Shown: positions 14,354 to 14,587 of the stretch, piece by piece
How the letters are laid out: every line of letters begins with the position of its first letter
How positions within the stretch are numbered: the first letter of the stretch is position 1
Origin: Azonexus sp.
GTDB lineage: Bacteria; Pseudomonadota; Gammaproteobacteria; Burkholderiales; Rhodocyclaceae
Reading direction: 5' to 3'
DNA length: 14,587 bases
Assembly (NCBI GenBank): GCA_031285115.1
Contig: JAITWU010000192.1
Coordinates: forward strand, 1-14,587
The notes under the pieces: model-generated
Seen by the model: the letters and a program-made list of their open reading frames with translations, nothing else
Database searches by the model: none
What the model was told of the DNA's origin: nothing
Position numbers and translations under genes: made by a program

Positions 14354-14587
14354 TTACTCGACGATTTTCGCCACCACGCCCGCGCCGACGGTGCGACCGC
14401 CTTCGCGGATGGCGAAGCGCAGACCTTCTTCCATGGCGATCGGGGCGATCAGCTTGACCGTCATCGAGACGTTGTCGCCCGGCATCACCATTTCAACGCC
14501 TTCCGGCAGCGAAATCGCGCCGGTCACGTCGGTGGTGCGGAAGTAGAACTGCGGACGGTAGTTGTTGAAGAACGGGGTGTGACGACC
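14354..14587 (-). CDS. tuf: Elongation factor Tu, C-terminal fragment (cut by window edge)
   Basis: The last 77 codons are present, starting at a codon that aligns with the window end. They encode domain 3 of EF-Tu: [39 protein letters not shown], and the end [19 protein letters not shown] with the final residues IVE. EF-Tu delivers aminoacyl-tRNA to the ribosome. The tRNA-Trp gene downstream marks this as the tuf copy beside secE-nusG. Betaproteobacteria usually have a second copy after fusA. Confidence 0.98.
   Translation of the reverse strand, partial: GRHTPFFNNYRPQFYFRTTDVTGAISLPEGVEMVMPGDNVSMTVKLIAPIAMEEGLRFAIREGGRTVGAGVVAKIVE

Noticed and set aside
14208..14546. 112-codon plus-strand ORF across the tRNA gene and tuf end
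   Set aside because: It reads through the antisense of tRNA-Trp and EF-Tu. Such tRNA-overlapping frames (GGENRTPDLRFWKP type) are a known annotation artefact.

Overview
The window carries the core transcription/translation cluster of a proteobacterium: tuf, tRNA-Trp, secE, nusG, rplK, rplA, rplJ, rplL, rpoB and rpoC, all on the minus strand and all with intact frames. An ISL3-family transposition unit on the plus strand abuts the end of rpoC. Gene order, the protein sequences (for example RpoB with [18 protein letters not shown] and a DIDLERY-type C-terminus) and the high G+C point to a betaproteobacterium. A Rhodocyclales-like lineage is possible but is only an inference.

Region 1-2109 (plus strand) holds, in order: the last 44 codons of an MNT-type nucleotidyltransferase, a HEPN-domain partner overlapping it by 4 nt, a possible 29-codon ORF overlapping the HEPN gene by 4 nt, and an ISL3-family DDE transposase starting 3 nt later. 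The right inverted repeat ends at 2109. No convincing left end lies between the HEPN gene and the transposase. The toxin-antitoxin-like pair may therefore be passenger cargo of the element, whose left end would lie before the window.

Region 2110-2163 holds the rpoC terminator, a 13-bp hairpin flanked by A and T tracts so that it can work in both directions. The element sits directly against its T tract. The 8 A residues at the junction match the 8-bp target duplication expected for ISL3.

Region 2164-14587 (minus strand; transcription runs from high to low coordinates) reads: end of tuf, a small hairpin, tRNA-Trp(CCA), secE-nusG (4-nt overlap), rplK-rplA (abutting), an L10-type autoregulatory leader, rplJ (GTG start)-rplL, a terminator/attenuator followed by a long bulged hairpin, then rpoB-rpoC. 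SecE is a Sec translocon subunit, NusG the elongation factor, L11/L1/L10/L12 the ribosomal L1 stalk and GTPase-stalk proteins, and RpoB/RpoC the catalytic RNA polymerase subunits. The attenuator and hairpin between rplL and rpoB fit the usual need to make less polymerase than ribosomal protein from shared transcripts.

Most of the window is ordinary core genome. The parts worth a second look are the MNT-HEPN/transposase unit and its exact insertion point, an extra ~71 residues in RpoB relative to E. coli, and the structured RNA between rplL and rpoB.
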